Assembly: GCA_051453625.1 (NCBI GenBank)
Contig: JBOZIK010000001.1
Span: 121,835,200-121,899,199, forward strand
Source of the DNA: Welwitschia mirabilis
Lineage: Eukaryota; Gnetophyta; Gnetopsida; Welwitschiales
Direction: 5' to 3'
DNA length: 64,000 nucleotides
The notes under the pieces are model-generated. The model saw only the letters and a list, made by a program, of their open reading frames with translations, was not told the origin of the DNA and did no database searches. The position numbers and the translations under genes are program-made. Below, in pieces: positions 22,199-35,346 of the stretch (the stretch's first letter is position 1; each line of letters opens with the position of its first letter).

Positions 22199-25100
22199 TT
22201 AGAATGAAAACTTTTTTAAGAGTATATGATTTTATCCTTGCAATTTTCTTAGTTAGTTTTTTTTTTTTTTAGTGATGGGTTCTAGTCCTTCTTTCCAGTG
22301 ATACCTAAACTGATGAGTTCTAGTCCTTCTTTCCAGTGATACCTGAACTAGTTCTTTTCTCTTTCATTTTATGTGTTTTCTTTCACTTCTAGCGTTAGGT
22401 ACTAGTCCATTTCCAGTAAAACTTGAACTAGTTCAAATTATTAAGTTTTGGTTTCTCATTGAACTTCTAAAATTCATTTTTATATTTAATATTTCATGTT
22501 GTAGGTCTAACGAATTTCCTGCAAGTGCAACCAAAACCTAAGATTGTGAATCAAAATTAAACTAAGCTCTAATAACTTCTTTTATGTAGTTTATGTTTTC
22601 TAGAGTAATGTAATTTTTTAATAAATTTTTTATTTCTATTAATATTAATTTCTATTAAAAATTTTAGGGAAAATTAAAATCATATAGAATTTTTCCTAAA
22701 CTTGCAAATTTTTAAGTCTAAGACATTTTAGATTTCTGTTAAAGTCTTCTCAAACCTTATACCCAGATCCTACTATGCTAATCAAGAAAACCCTTTGTCT
22801 TTTTCTTGATCCTTTCTGCTCAGACCAGCTAGCGCTATCATGATGTGATTGGCTTTGTTGCTCCAAACATTAAAAAACTTGAACTAAAACCTTTTGTGAA
22901 CTCTTTAAATCCTTTCTGGTTGCATGCTTCCTCTGGAATTGAGAAAATTCTAAAAAATGTGAACTCTTAATATAAATAATCAATTGATCTTAANNNNNNN
23001 NNNNNNNNNNNNNNNNNNNNNNNNNNNNNNNNNNNNNNNNNNNNNNNNNNNNNNNNNNNNNNNNNNNNNNNNNNNNNNNNNNNNNNNNNNNNNTTTTTAG
23101 TGATGGGTAATAGTCCTTCTTACAGTGATGCCTAAATTTGTCTCTTTATCTTTTGTTTTGTATTTTTTATTATTTTAGTGATAGCTCCTATTCTATTTTT
23201 AGTAAAACTAGATCTAGTTCAAATTATTAAGTTTAATTATCTTTTCTAATAGATAAAGCTTTATCTTTATATTTAATATTTTAAGTTGAAAGTCTTAATG
23301 ACTTTTCTATAGATGCAATAGATGCAACCAGAACATAAGATCATGATTAAAACTAAACTAGACTATAATAATCCATTTATGTTTTCTAGAGTTTTGTGAA
23401 TTTTTTGTAAATTTTTCATTTCTGTTAGTTTTCATTTCTATTAAAAATTTTAAGAAAAATTAAAAATGTATAGGATTTTTTATAAACTTATAAATTTTTA
23501 AATTTTAAATTTTCAAGTTTCTGCTATCTTTTTCTTAGAATCTGTAATCCAAACCTCATTACATAAATTACATGAACCTTTAGTATTTTTTCTAAACTTT
23601 TTTTCTCAACCAAACTAGTGCCACTGCTTCCTTGATTGACATTACTAGCTTATTTACTTAAAATGCTATTAAAATTTAGCATATATCTTTTATAACTTCT
23701 CTAAATATTTTTAACTTACAAGCTTCATTTAAAACTTTAAAAAAATAGGAAAACATGAATCTTAGGCCTAAACTATAATCCATTTTCTAATCCTTTAATA
23801 TGAGTTTGGTACATTAGTCATTTTAGATACGTTTTGATCTTCAACCCGCCTATCCTTATAGTTTGTAGAATGATAGTTAACCTAAACGCCCTATATAAGA
23901 ATTCTATTAATTAAGACAAATCCTTAAAAAATATCCCTAAGTCCATCCATATCAAGATCAACCACTTATCATTTTGAATATGAAAATACTTATGCAAACT
24001 CATAGGAGTTTAACCTCGTGGCTTCTATTACCTTTGATAATTCATATATGTCAACCTCATATTCATCTTTCTTTGATCCTTATTCTTCATCATTGTATTT
24101 ATATCCATCGTCCTTAGATCCTTATCCTTCATTTTCCTCTCCATATTCTTCTTTATTTGATTACTACCCATTAGCTTCATACATTTAACAAACCATCTAA
24201 CCTCCCTTTGATGATACCTCTTAGATATTTCTAGAAGGTAATTCTAAATATTCTTCCAATACACTTCAAATCCATGCTCAATTTTTAGAAGAATAAACTA
24301 TGCAAATCACTAAAATCTTAAGCAACTTCTTTAACAAATGGCTGAGACTTATGATCAAATCCATAGGGCCTTAACCAAAATCAAGATGAATAAAACCTTT
24401 TTACATTCCATTAATCTAATATCTTAGAAAAATTTAAAGGGATTAATAAGACTAGAACTAATGACAACCAAATCATCTCCCTCAGGAATGAGGAATAAAA
24501 CCTTAAAGAAGCCCACAACAAAACCAATAATGATATTCAAGAGGACCTTAAGTTTAGACATGCCTTAGAGATTGATTGATTAAGTACATCTAGACTATAC
24601 TCTGAAGTATGATTAAACACTTTAGATGATAATGATTAATCTATAGTTAGTAAGCAAAAATTTAAGGGGAAAAAAACTTGAATGCTATACAACAGAGGAT
24701 AAATTGATAGGTAATACTAATGAAGTAGGTAATCTTTAAAATAAATTCATCTTTGAATCTCAACCTTAACACCTGTGCAACCAATTAAAGAAGAAACTCT
24801 TAAGAATCTTAATAAGGAATAGAAAATTAACTAAGAGCTTTTTATGATCCATTATTTGAATAATATTTTTCTTAACAACATCTTAAACCAATCATGTCAT
24901 TTTCTTCTTTACCTTCTAAGCAAGATTTAAACCTTAAGAAAGACAAATCATCTTTACATTTAAAACCATATTCTAATACTTTCTTTGATAATTATTTATC
25001 TTCCTTCATCTTTTCCAATCCATCCTTATTTTCAGCTCAAAATAACATCCTGCATGAGTTGTTGAGTGAATAGAAACAAGCTAATGGATAGAAAACTTTT

Positions 25101-26790
25101 AATTTTGAATGAATTGATTTTACTACTAATATTAATGTCCTTTCATTTTTTATGGATTCAAGTGTAAATATTTATTAAGATTCTCTATAATCTTTGAATG
25201 CATTATTTAATTTTAATTCATTATTTAATCATGACATTTATTATTTTGAACCTTTATGCATGTAATACCTTAGGAAAGGCCTTGAAAACTTTTTACCTTC
25301 ATTATGTGATTTTAAGTTAGACTTTTATTCTAAAATAGATTTTCCTATTAGAATAGATTTTGGTTTAGAAAATTAAAAATGTTAAAAAAATTTGCTTGAC
25401 GCCCTTGTACACCTTAATCTACCTAAGCCCTTCCCCTTATATAATCATAGCTTAAAGCATTTTTAGGTAAGAAATACTAAATTTAATCCTCACCATCAAA
25501 TAAAACACCATTATCTCAAACCTCACTTTCTATCCCTTTCATTTCAGTTCTATCTAATAGATTCCATCAAACACCCTTCCCTTTAATTCATCTATAAATT
25601 TCTGAGATTAAATGATCCTAATTAATGGCCCTTAAATGAAATAAACTATTAATAGATAAGTACATTATTATTACAAATTATGTAGAATTTAATTTTACTT
25701 GTATTTTTCAAGAAAATATTTTGTTTATTTTCAAGTTAACTTGTTAAGGTTTAGTTTCACTTGAGGTTTCCTAATGGGAAAATATTATTAAATTAAGGTA
25801 AAACCTACTTTCATGTGGAGTTAATTATTTTAAGCATTCTAATGGGATAAGAATTGTTTTGATTAGGGTAATGAGTCAATGACTCCTTTATGTGAATAAA
25901 AATGTATTAAATATAATAAGGAAAATTTATTATTAAAAAAAAAAACAAACTCCTCTCTAAAAGTATATTACTTAGTGATCATTAAAAATTAATTTTAGTT
26001 AATTACATTGGGCTATGAATGCTTGCTAGTAATGTAGCTTTAATGATTTGATTAATTAAATGTTCAACTACATTAGGGAGATAAACACTCGCTAGTAAAG
26101 AAACACTTACTCCTTTATTCATCAACATGCTTAACTCAGTTGGAAAGAGATGTTATAACATTGAATGCCTAGTTAGATCAAAATGCTTGAAACAAGCAAG
26201 AAGACATGATTGTGAAAAAAGTAAATTGGAATGAAAAAGGTGGAGCTGGAGATGCCTCTTGTGATTATGCTTCTTTAACTTGTGTACTTGATAATTTTTT
26301 TAACTAATTTTTGATTACTTGTAGGCTTGCTTAGAGGATACCTTATTCATTTAATATTATGATCTTTTTATATTTCAAATAAAATTTGAAAAATTTTTAA
26401 TATATGTGACCATTAAAATTTATGGGTTGATGGATTTCCATTAGATTTCCTATTTTGTTTCTCCATATACTATAGTATGGTTTTCCCTAAATGCATTCAT
26501 CATTATTATGTGCTAGTCTTTTGTAAAATAATTTATTCCTAAAGTCCTTGTAAACTTTCCTATCTTTGTAAATTTGAGAATAAAGTTTAATCTTGGTTAT
26601 GGGATATGACATCCACTTTCATAAAAAAATTTTGATTTTGATGCCTTAACTCTTAAAAATTGATTAAAAATTTTTGAAAAAATATCATATCATTTCCTTA
26701 CTTGCCATTTTCACTTAGTTAATTTTTTCATGTCACCATTTCCTTATCAACTTTTTGCTAAGGGAGCAGTAAAAGACTAGTTAGGGGATA
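22199..26790 (+). pseudogene. Family A internal region, gag-side ORF remnant, RT-less
   Basis: After the leader repeats (to about 22560, and a second leader copy after the gap at 23094), a coding-like plus frame near 24010-24300 is rich in Tyr, Ser and Pro (SSLYLYPSSLDPYPSF). A later stretch near 24890-25110 contains SFSSLPSKQDLNLKKDK and ILHELLSE, then KQANG and KTFNFE. That last segment lines up with the LLxxHKxAIGW linker that precedes RT in Athila-type pol. After it, neither RT, RNase H nor integrase is found before LTR-A2. The 3' end near 26755-26790 is purine-rich and would serve as the polypurine tract. Many stops are present. Confidence 0.6.
22250..22450 (+). repeat. Leader repeats with CCAGTGATACCT motif (family A)
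   Basis: Just downstream of the PBS, a 38-bp unit occurs twice in tandem (starting at 22279 and 22317, each with AGTCCTTCTTTCCAGTGATA), followed by a more diverged third unit near 22395-22440. Related units follow the PBS at 23098, 28100-28300 and 36390-36500 in other copies. Confidence 0.75.
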
Positions 26791-28001
26791 TGTTTGCACA
26801 TCAAAATTAATATTCTACATAAGTTAACTAATCAATCTTACATGAGGAGAAACATTAAAATACATAATTTTATCACATACTTTTTTTTTTTTTGCTCTTT
26901 TTTTACATGATATTCCAGACCTTCCCCTAACATTAGCAAGCTTGTTACTAGTTTTTGAATAATACTTCTAAACTTAAGTAATTCTAGCACATAAGTCTAG
27001 AATTACTATCTAGAAATATAAATGTTTTTGGCCTTATGTTCCTAATTGAGGAATTACATCATAATTAATTTATGCACTAAGCTAGAATTGGAGTTAACTT
27101 TTAACTCTAATGACACATGATGGAAGTACAAATTAATACATCACAATGACATGTAGTATAACAAGGATGATTAAGATAAAAATACATGACATGTCATCCA
27201 TTAGTAGCATCATCAGTAGTTAAAGGACATGTCATTTCCATATTTGCATTAGGACATGAAGTAATCCTCTTTGTGGCCACATGCCAAAAATTATAACTTC
27301 CTCTTTAAGTAACCCCCTTTATGTAACCACCACCTAATGTAACTATGACTTAGACTTCAAGCCTTTCCTCATCTATAAAAGGGCCTTAAGAATTCATTAT
27401 AAACACCTTTTAGTTGGCTTAACATGAGAAAGTCTTACAGTCTATGACATAATGATACTCTGATAATCTTTCTTGGCAGTGGAATTATTTAAGGCCAGTT
27501 GAAAAATATTCTTTCTTCGTCTCTCTCTTTAATTAATGTAATGTACATCTTTTTTAAATTTAAATAAAGAATTAGTTTAAACCCTTTTATTATTAATGCA
27601 TAAATTCATTTTGTATTAGTAATATTTAGGTAGGACAAGTTCTAGAATTAGTTTAAACACTTTCATTATTATTTCATTTTTCCATTGTTATTGCACAATC
27701 ATTTTGCATTAGACATTTCTAAGTGGAGATTACTTGATTATTAATTTTAAGATACAGGAATCATTGAAGTGAAGGAGAAGAGATGGATGAATCATTGGAT
27801 TCTTGGAGCATTTCCACTTTCTTGCGTTGCTAACTAAAACTCACTTTCTTTCTCTCCACTTCTTATTTTCTTTTACTTGAGTTTTCATTGCAAGTAGAAT
27901 AGTCTTGTATCTTTTAATTATTTTATCTTATATGTCCTTATAAAAGAATAATATTAAGTATTTAATTTAGTTTAAATCTGGACAGTATACTATAATTAAC
28001 A
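26791..28001 (+). repeat. LTR-A2 (1211 bp)
   Basis: Starts TGTTTGCACATC after a purine-rich tract (TTAGGGGA) and ends AATTAACA six bases before the PBS. It carries a strong TATA box. It acts as the 3' LTR of the first internal region and the 5' LTR of the second. Confidence 0.8.
27374..27381 (+). promoter_or_regulatory. TATA box of LTR-A2
   Basis: CATCTATAAAAGGGCCTT, the best-preserved promoter in this family; LTR-B2 has nearly the same context at 42166. Confidence 0.7.
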
Positions 28002-28006
28002 GATTT

Positions 28007-28024
28007 TGGCACAGTTGTCAGGGA
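28007..28024 (+). promoter_or_regulatory. PBS of family A (tRNA-Asp type, four mismatches)
   Basis: TGGCACAGTTGTCAGGGA against TGGCGCCGTTGCCGGGGA; three of the four differences are transitions. It sits directly after LTR-A2. Confidence 0.8.
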
Positions 28025-30016
28025 TGTATTGACATAATATTTTTTGTAAGATTACATAATATTTCTTCTTACAACTTTTAATTAGATTTTATTTTTCTAG
28101 TATTGGGTACTGATATTTTTTAATGATACCTGAATTAGTTCTTTTTTCTTTTTTTTTTTGTTTATTTATTTTTCTTTCTAGTGGTTGGTAATGGTACTCT
28201 TTCTAGTGATACTTAACTTAATCCTTTTGTTTTTCTTTTGAGTGTTATTTTTCTTTCCCTTTAGTGGTAGGTACGGAGCCTTTTCTAGTAAAACCTAAAA
28301 TGATCTAAGTTTTTAAGTTTGATTTTTTTTCCTTTTTTTTTAACATCTAAAACTTCATTTTTATATCAGATATTTTTGAGTTGCAAGTCTGATGACTTTT
28401 TGTGGCTGAAATCAAATCTTAGGTTGTGAGATAAAACTAAAACCAAACTTTAACAATTTATGTGTTTTGTGTCTTTTCTAATTTCTATAAATTCTTTGTA
28501 TAATTTTTAGTACTATTAATTTTTATTCTTACTAAAAATTTTAAGAAAAAATTAAAAATGTTAAGTTTATTTTCCTTGGTTGAAAAAATTTAAGTTTTAG
28601 AGATTTTTGGGTTATCTGTACCATTTTGTTCTTTCATCTAAAACTACTTATGATCTCTCTAAACGTTTTTTATTATAGGCTTTTTTTAAAACCATGAAAA
28701 ATCTAGAAAACATGAATTTTTAGCCAAAACTATCATCTCTTTTCTTGAACTTAAACTATGAGTTAGGTCTCAAATCCATTTTAAACAAATTCCAATAATC
28801 AACATGTCTATCCCTATAGTTTTCAGAATGATAATCAACCTAAATGAATTGTAGGAGATTTTATAAAACTAAAACAAACTTTATAGGATTACCTTCAATG
28901 TAACTCATACTACCATAACCCTTAGAATCTTTTGATAATAGATAGATTTTTGAAGAGTATCCTTAACCCCCTACGTACATATGTTAAACTCCTTACAACT
29001 TTGAACTTGAAAATCCTTATCATAAATCAAGAGAATTTGATCCCACTTCTTCTTTCATTCCACATTATCCTTCAACTTCATATTCATCATCCTTTAATTC
29101 ATACCCTTTATTTTCTCTTTAATACCCTTCATTATTTGATCATCAAATATTAACTTTATACACCTAATAACCCTCTTCGAATTCCTTTGAAGATACTCTT
29201 ATATGATTCATGAAAGTCTAAGAACAATCCAAGTTAATGCTTAAATCCTTAAAACTATAAAAGGAGATAACCTTCCTACATTTCATGAACCTATAAGCTT
29301 AAAAAACTTTAAATGGATTAGTAAAACTAAAATCAACAACACCCAAACATTATTCCTTATGAATGAGGAAGAAAATGATGAAGAAACCAATAATGGAATC
29401 CAAAATAACCTTGAGTATATAAATGCATTAGAGAATAAATAGTTATGTAAACATAGATTATACATTTAAGTAGAATTAGACACTTTAGACAATGATGACA
29501 AATCCGTATTAAGTAAGTAAACATTTAAGAAAGAAGAAAAATTTGAATGTTTTACATTGGAGGACAAGTCAATGAGTGACATGGACAATAGTGAAATTGA
29601 ACCTATCCTTACACATTAACCAATGTCATGTGCACAAGATTATGAGTAACAATCACTTGCAAACCTTAATGAAGAAAGAACATTAACAAAAAACCTCTTC
29701 ATGATCTATCCTTTAAACAAACTTTTTCTTAAGAACCCTTTGAACCAACTATGAAATTTTCATCTTTACCTTCTAAGCATGACTTAAATCTTAATGATGA
29801 AGACAAACCCATACTTTTGAAACCATCCTATAATACTTCTTTTGATGATCATTTGCCTTTAATAAATTTCACTTCACTTGTATCTTCATTGAAAAAATGT
29901 CTTGCATGAGATGTTAAGAAAATAAGAAAAGGGTGAGGAATGAAAAATTGCTGCTTTTGAATGCATTAATTTTACTACTAGCATTAATGTTCTTTCTTTT
30001 TTTATAGATTCATGGA
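28025..30016 (+). pseudogene. Second family A internal region, truncated at a gap
   Basis: Leader repeats at 28100-28300 are followed by sequence parallel to 23300-25160 of the first copy: a Tyr/Ser/Pro-rich segment near 29045-29165 and a segment near 29700-29900 parallel to the pre-RT part. Sequence stops at the N gap where the first copy still has about 1.6 kb to go before the LTR. The join to LTR-A3 may therefore hide a deletion or a misassembly. Confidence 0.6.
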
Positions 30017-30116
30017 NNNNNNNNNNNNNNNNNNNNNNNNNNNNNNNNNNNNNNNNNNNNNNNNNNNNNNNNNNNNNNNNNNNNNNNNNNNNNNNNNNNN
30101 NNNNNNNNNNNNNNNN

Positions 30117-30310
30117 TTTTCATTCCCTTACATTATCAACCAAAGATCACCTTTCTTCTCAAACTTCCAATTTTCATTTTATTTGAGTTTTTATTACAAG
30201 TAGAATTAATCATGTTCCTTTTAATTAATTTACCACATATATCCCTATGGAAGAACAATAATTAAGTTCAAACTTAGTTTTAAATTGAGATTACTATAAA
30301 ACTATAATCA
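30117..30310 (+). repeat. LTR-A3, 3' fragment
   Basis: Matches the last about 190 bp of LTR-A1 (from 21984; CATATATCCCTAT shared). No PBS follows, so it is a 3' LTR end, terminating CA at 30310. The flank TGCATAACACTGTACAT continues copia X2. Confidence 0.75.
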
Positions 30311-31457
30311 TGCATAACACTGTACATATCCACAAAAGTAAAGAAGAGTTCTAGTGGAGGTGAGGAAGGGAAAAATCAAATACTAGAAGTGAAGAAGATT
30401 ATCAATGGAGGTAACATAATTGAAAAAGAGTGCCAGCAGAGGTGGTAGATAGTGATAGGATTCCCTAAGTGGGGAATAGATAACCCAAATGGTAGAGATG
30501 GCAATTAAGAAGGTTGCATAGGAAAGGGCACCAGCTACTAGAAGCACGAAGTGAAAATCAACTAAGAAATGGCTACGTTATTATGAAACATTTATAGGCC
30601 TCCTAGAAAATGCAATGCATCATGACTGATAAATCATAGGGGAGTTGTGGTAAGTGTAGCAATAGCATAGGTAGCAATACATGAAGAAATAGTGGATGGT
30701 GAAGAAGAAATAATGTTAGCTAGCAATGAGGTGGTAGAAGTAGAAAAGTTTACATGAGGAAGTATATGCTTGTTTTGATTCTATTGACAAAATCCTCTAC
30801 TTCTTGGCCTCAAAAAAAATCCACCATAGGAGAAAGAAATGACAAGAAGAGTGCTAGAAGGATACAAAGTGGATATGATGAGAGCAATGTGGTATAAAAT
30901 AGTAATAGACATAAATAATAACTAGGTGTAAGGGTGCAGCAGTGCAAGGCAGGTGATGGATTAAAACCCCTACTAAAAACAAAATCCAAAAAAAAGAAAT
31001 ACTTGATTTTAAAAAAAATACTTATATTTTCTTAAAAAAATATATTTTATTTTTTAAAATTTATATTTTCTAAAAAATAAAATTCCAAAAAAAAAAAGCC
31101 ATGTTGGAAAGCTACATGTCTTTTGAAAAAATGCCCCTTAAAAAATGAGAAGAACATTACCCATTTTTAAAAATTTTGATATTTTTTAAAGTAAGCAAAT
31201 AATATTATTTTTGTAAAATAAATAATAAATAACAAGGTTTCTCTTTCTAAAAAATTGTATTTTTAAAGAATAAAAATAAAGAAAAATGCAAGAAAATAGA
31301 AGAAGTAAAAAGTAAAAAACAAAGCTAGAGAGAAACTGAAAGGGCTAAAAGAAAAGTCCAAGAAGTCCTTAAAGAGGGTCAAAAATCTCCAGAGAGGTCA
31401 AATTAAGCTTCAACACCTAAGGGTAATCAAAAAGAACTCCATAATATCTTTTGCAAA
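30311..31457 (-). mobile_element. Copia X2, leader-proximal internal part
   Basis: Begins with sequence matching X1 at 17079-17093, then extends to the X2 PBS. The part at 30960-31457 resembles the X1 leader (18000-18457), with the same AT-rich texture and the shared AAGGGT block before the PBS. No domain is recognised at 30320-30950. Confidence 0.65.
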
Positions 31458-31469
31458 GCTCTAATACCA
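31458..31469 (-). promoter_or_regulatory. Copia PBS of X2 (one mismatch)
   Basis: The minus strand reads TGGTATTAGAGC, one transition from the copia PBS TGGTATCAGAGC complementary to initiator-Met tRNA. It lies next to the short LTR. Confidence 0.85.
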
Positions 31470-31470
31470 G

Positions 31471-31665
31471 TTATTAGGAAATAAAAAAGCAAGAATCATA
31501 AGCAATATTTTGTCAAAGTTAAATCTTTATTTCTTCATAATATTCTCTATCATTTATTATAATGAAGAGCTTGTTTTTAAAGGTAAGCATTCCATTAGGG
31601 TTTTACTAGGGTATTTACATCATCCTAAGCATATGATTATGGTGTGCATGTAAATCTTAGTAACA
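31471..31665 (-). repeat. 5' LTR of copia X2 (about 195 bp)
   Basis: Short LTR bounded on the plus strand by TTATTAGG (decayed TGTTA) and TTAGTAACA. It matches the X1 LTR outside the GA tract. Beyond 31665 the sequence changes to a gypsy gag remnant, so X2 inserted in that element. Confidence 0.75.
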
Positions 31666-31679
31666 CATATAGCTCAACC

Positions 31680-32480
31680 ACAAGTTATTTTGGATTTAGA
31701 TACCTTAAGATTATCTAACCTATTAATCATATGGTTTGCCTTATTAAGTATGATTATTTCCTCATCTAAGTTCTGTATTTCTTATCTTATGACTTTGGAG
31801 TTATTTTTTGACTACTTAAGTATTATTTAAAAGGTTTATCCCAATTCTTGAAACTTTTAGCTATGATCTCTAAAGTTTCCATGCTTCATTTGGCTCCTTA
31901 AATGTGAAATCTACACCACTTATCATTTATATTAGTTTTCTATCATCTTAGTCCTTCATAGAAAAAGATTAATACTCTTCAAGCCTTGAAATCATGTTGT
32001 GGACATCCTTGTAATAAGTCTTTAAAGTTTCTAAAGGCCTTTTGAAAAGGTTCTTTATCTTGTTCCTAGAAATCCAAGATTTTTATTTAAAGTTCATTAT
32101 CTTTATACATTAAAAAGTATTTTTCCAAGAATTTATATGTGAAATCTCTTTGTGACCTAATATAATAAGGTTTTAGGTCTTGTATCTAAGATTTTTCTTT
32201 TTTTAAAGTAAAATGGGAAAATTTAATTATAGATACTTCTTCTTAATCTCCTCTAATTAAAATTAAAACTTCAAATTCTCTTAAGTATTCATAGGATCCT
32301 TCATCATCAAGCCATGAAATTTGAGCAATAATGTGACTATAGATTTTTGTAAAGGGATAAAGCCATATAAGAAGGCATAGCTAAATACTCAAGTTTCCAT
32401 AATTACTTTAAGCTTCTATTAAGGAAACATTAATGAATATTGTCTTTATCTATATTAGACATGATTAATTCAATTAAAAG
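31680..32480 (-). pseudogene. Ty3/gypsy gag remnant
   Basis: Minus-strand translation reads FLEKYFLMYKDNEL near 32110, then EPFQKAFRNFKDLLQGCPQH near 32020, RVLIFFYEGL near 31960 and KSFKNWDKPF near 31840. This is the capsid region of plant gypsy gag (typical text: FFPxxKT, ESLxxAWERFKxLLxxCPHH, FYxGL, SQxWD). Stops interrupt it. It does not continue into protease because X2 interrupts it at 31665, and its 5' part upstream of 32480 is not recognised. Confidence 0.8.
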
Positions 32481-34984
32481 GATAGTAATAGGAATTTTTT
32501 ATAGAATTTTCACTAGTCTAAAATGTGATTTATAAATAATCTTGATTAAAATTAATGTTATACTTATTTAAAAGTGTTTGTTACTCTAGTTATTCATTAC
32601 TATTCCTAAAAAATGAACTGGTAGTAGATCTAGTTCAATAAGACATAAGAGGTCAATATTAGTTAAAAGATTTTTATAATAAACTACTAACACAAAATGA
32701 TAGAGATTATTGAAAGACATAATTTGCAAATTGAATGATAAAGGAACTAATAAAAAAGATAGTTTAATACTTGTAAAAGTGATAGTAATTTCAATTAAAT
32801 TATGAATTTTCTATTGTGGGAGAAAAAAGAAAATAATATGAAGTATTAAACTATTTTACATAGGATGTCTCATCGAAAACATTTTTTATTTCAAAAATTT
32901 TTACTCATAAAACAATGGTAGTTTTTAATCACAAAACACATAGAAAGGTTCTATGAATTTTCATTAAAAAATTAAAAATACCCTTCCTACAAATAATAAT
33001 GTAAAAATAAGAATAGATCACACTTGTATGAAAGCATTATTCAATGTATAAATCTAAAGTAAATGTTTGTAGATCCTTGATCCTATGCTTTGGATGTACG
33101 TGGTTCTTGGAAAACATATAAAAAAGTTTTTTATAATTTTGATTAAAAATATTAATAACTATAAAATTGAAAAAATCAAATAAAAGTTATTTTAGCAAGC
33201 CAAGAAATACTAATTGCTATTCCTTCATAGTAATACTAACAACTTACTAATATTAACTTTTACAATAAATTATATTATTTAAAATATGTGCTCTAATATT
33301 AAAGTATAGATAGTAAATAATAAACAGACTATTTTATTATAGTATATATTTTTGCACTAAGTTTTGACACTTTTTACCTACAAATTTTAGTAAGTTCACG
33401 TATTTTAAAGGCTATATGTATCATATTTGTAGTTTATTTATTATTAATCATTTCTATCCACTAATTGCTAAAATTATTATTAAAAATGATTAACTTTCAA
33501 TATTTTCTTTACTTATCACCTTAACCCTCAAGTATTAGCACTACCATTTATATCACTAGTGTCACTAGTGTTATGGAGCAAAGTGGGTTTTATAAAGTAG
33601 AAAGAGCTAAGTAGATTCTAAGATGATAGAATGACCTTATAACCTATTTCAGAACTAGTCTATAAGGACTGAGTACTTTTTTCATGTCCTACTACCTAAG
33701 AAGATCTATCATATCCATTTCCTACTAATAAGAATAATTCAATGAATATCTTCAATCCTAAAAATAGATACAAATGTATATTCTATCTTAAGGGATATAC
33801 ATCATTTTTAATCCCTAATTAATACTAGAATGTTAAAATCTATCAATATTACATTATTTTCATTATCATCCATCAAAACTTTACTATTTTAAATCTAGAA
33901 TATCAATGGTTATAATTAGGGTTAATCTCATCATGGTATTTAAGCCTCCTTTATTTCTTCTTGGATATGTAACATCTACCATGCCTTACCAAAGAGTTGA
34001 TTTATGATTTACTAATTTTTACAAAGGCTACATGTTGATGAACATACTTTGATCTATAATTGGATTTGCTTTTCTTTGGTATGTCTAATTTAGTTAGGTT
34101 TACTAGTTATGCAATAATTTTTTTAAATGTTCTTTTGTAATTATTTCAAAAAATTATTCATTTAGTACTTTATAGAGTTTAGATGATTAATATAATGGTA
34201 GATGATATCTTTCATACTATCCTTATGTTTTTCTACATTTTATCATAAGACATAATAATTCCATTAGTTCTGCTCCATTTATGTGTCAAATCTATAGTTA
34301 ATAATTTATTACTTATCTTACAAAATAAGTTATATTTAGTGAACTTTTTCTCATTTGAATAATTTTTATAAGATAGATTAATTTATGAAGTTATCAATGA
34401 TTCCTAAGATAAGATATCAAATCAATTAAATGCTTTTTTTAATTACTTTCTAAACTTTTTTTCACTTAAATCTACATTTAAAACCTTTGTGAATTATTTA
34501 GAGCTTTAAAATAACTTTTCATCCCTTATGAGAAAATAATAATTGGGGTTACTTATACTATAATAAAAAGTACTAGTTTCTTATTTAAAAATATGACCTA
34601 TATCTTAATCACAAGGGCATGTCTTCCATAGATCACAATCTATTATAGAAGTCATGGTAGAGTAAGCTTTTTACATTATTTTCAAGATTACAATTAGTAT
34701 TTCTTAACTTATCATGAATCACTTTCTTATAAACATTTTTCTTGGTTTTCATAACTTTTTACTCTATTTCTATTAGAATTATTACTAAACAAATCCTTTT
34801 CATATTTTACAAGAATTAGATACATGAGTAGCATAGCTATGTAGATTTATAGACATTTAATTTGGATCTATACATGGATAAACTACTATCTAAGTATGAT
34901 TTATTCTAAAGTTTACATTTTAAGTTATATAGAGGGTAGGTTTAATTTTGTTATCTAAATTTTTATAACTGGTCTACATGCTTT
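32481..34984. other. AT-rich DNA, no feature identified
   Basis: No domain seen on either strand. By position, part could be the leader and LTR of the gag element at 31680-32480, but I found no PBS or LTR boundary. A small near-palindrome CACTAGTGTCACTAGTG lies near 33556. Confidence 0.5.
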
Positions 34985-35346
34985 TGTTAACATGTAAAAA
35001 TTAACATTTGTATTAAGTGTTTGAAGACAATTCATTATAAATAAAAATATTAATTTAATTATTCTAGTTATAAAATTTCTTTTCTATTATTTTTAAAACA
35101 AAATTTAATATTATAATTTTATTTATAATAATTACAAATCTTTAGTCACATTGTGAAATACATGATAGAAGATGAATATAATTTCACATCAAACAAATAG
35201 TGGCAATGAAGACATGAGGTGGTAACATGTAGCAATAGCATTGGAAGACATTTGGTAGAGGCATAAGGAGGTGGGAGATAGCACTAGTTAATAGAGGAAT
35301 CTAGCTCTAAAGGACATATGTTAGACTCATCAAGACAAATATTTTG

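Larger units (their letters stand above)
20886..30310 (+). mobile_element. Family A LTR cluster (LTR-internal-LTR-internal-LTR), RT-less gypsy derivative
   Basis: Three homologous LTRs (20886-22175, 26791-28001, 30117-30310 partial) with two internal regions, all in the plus orientation. The first internal region is about 4.6 kb, the second about 2 kb before an N gap. Flanking 5-mers TGCAA (20881-20885) and TGCAT (30311-30315) are consistent with a target duplication; the same site is uninterrupted in X1 at 17074-17093. The internal regions show gag-side and pre-RT linker sequence but no RT, RNase H or integrase motif, so this looks like a large retrotransposon derivative. The middle LTR is shared, as after unequal recombination, although the gap at 30017 could hide a misjoin. 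Confidence 0.75.

Noticed and set aside
33550-33575. CACTAGTGTCACTAGTG near-palindrome as a MITE end or regulatory site
   Set aside because: No partner inverted repeat or target duplication seen nearby.
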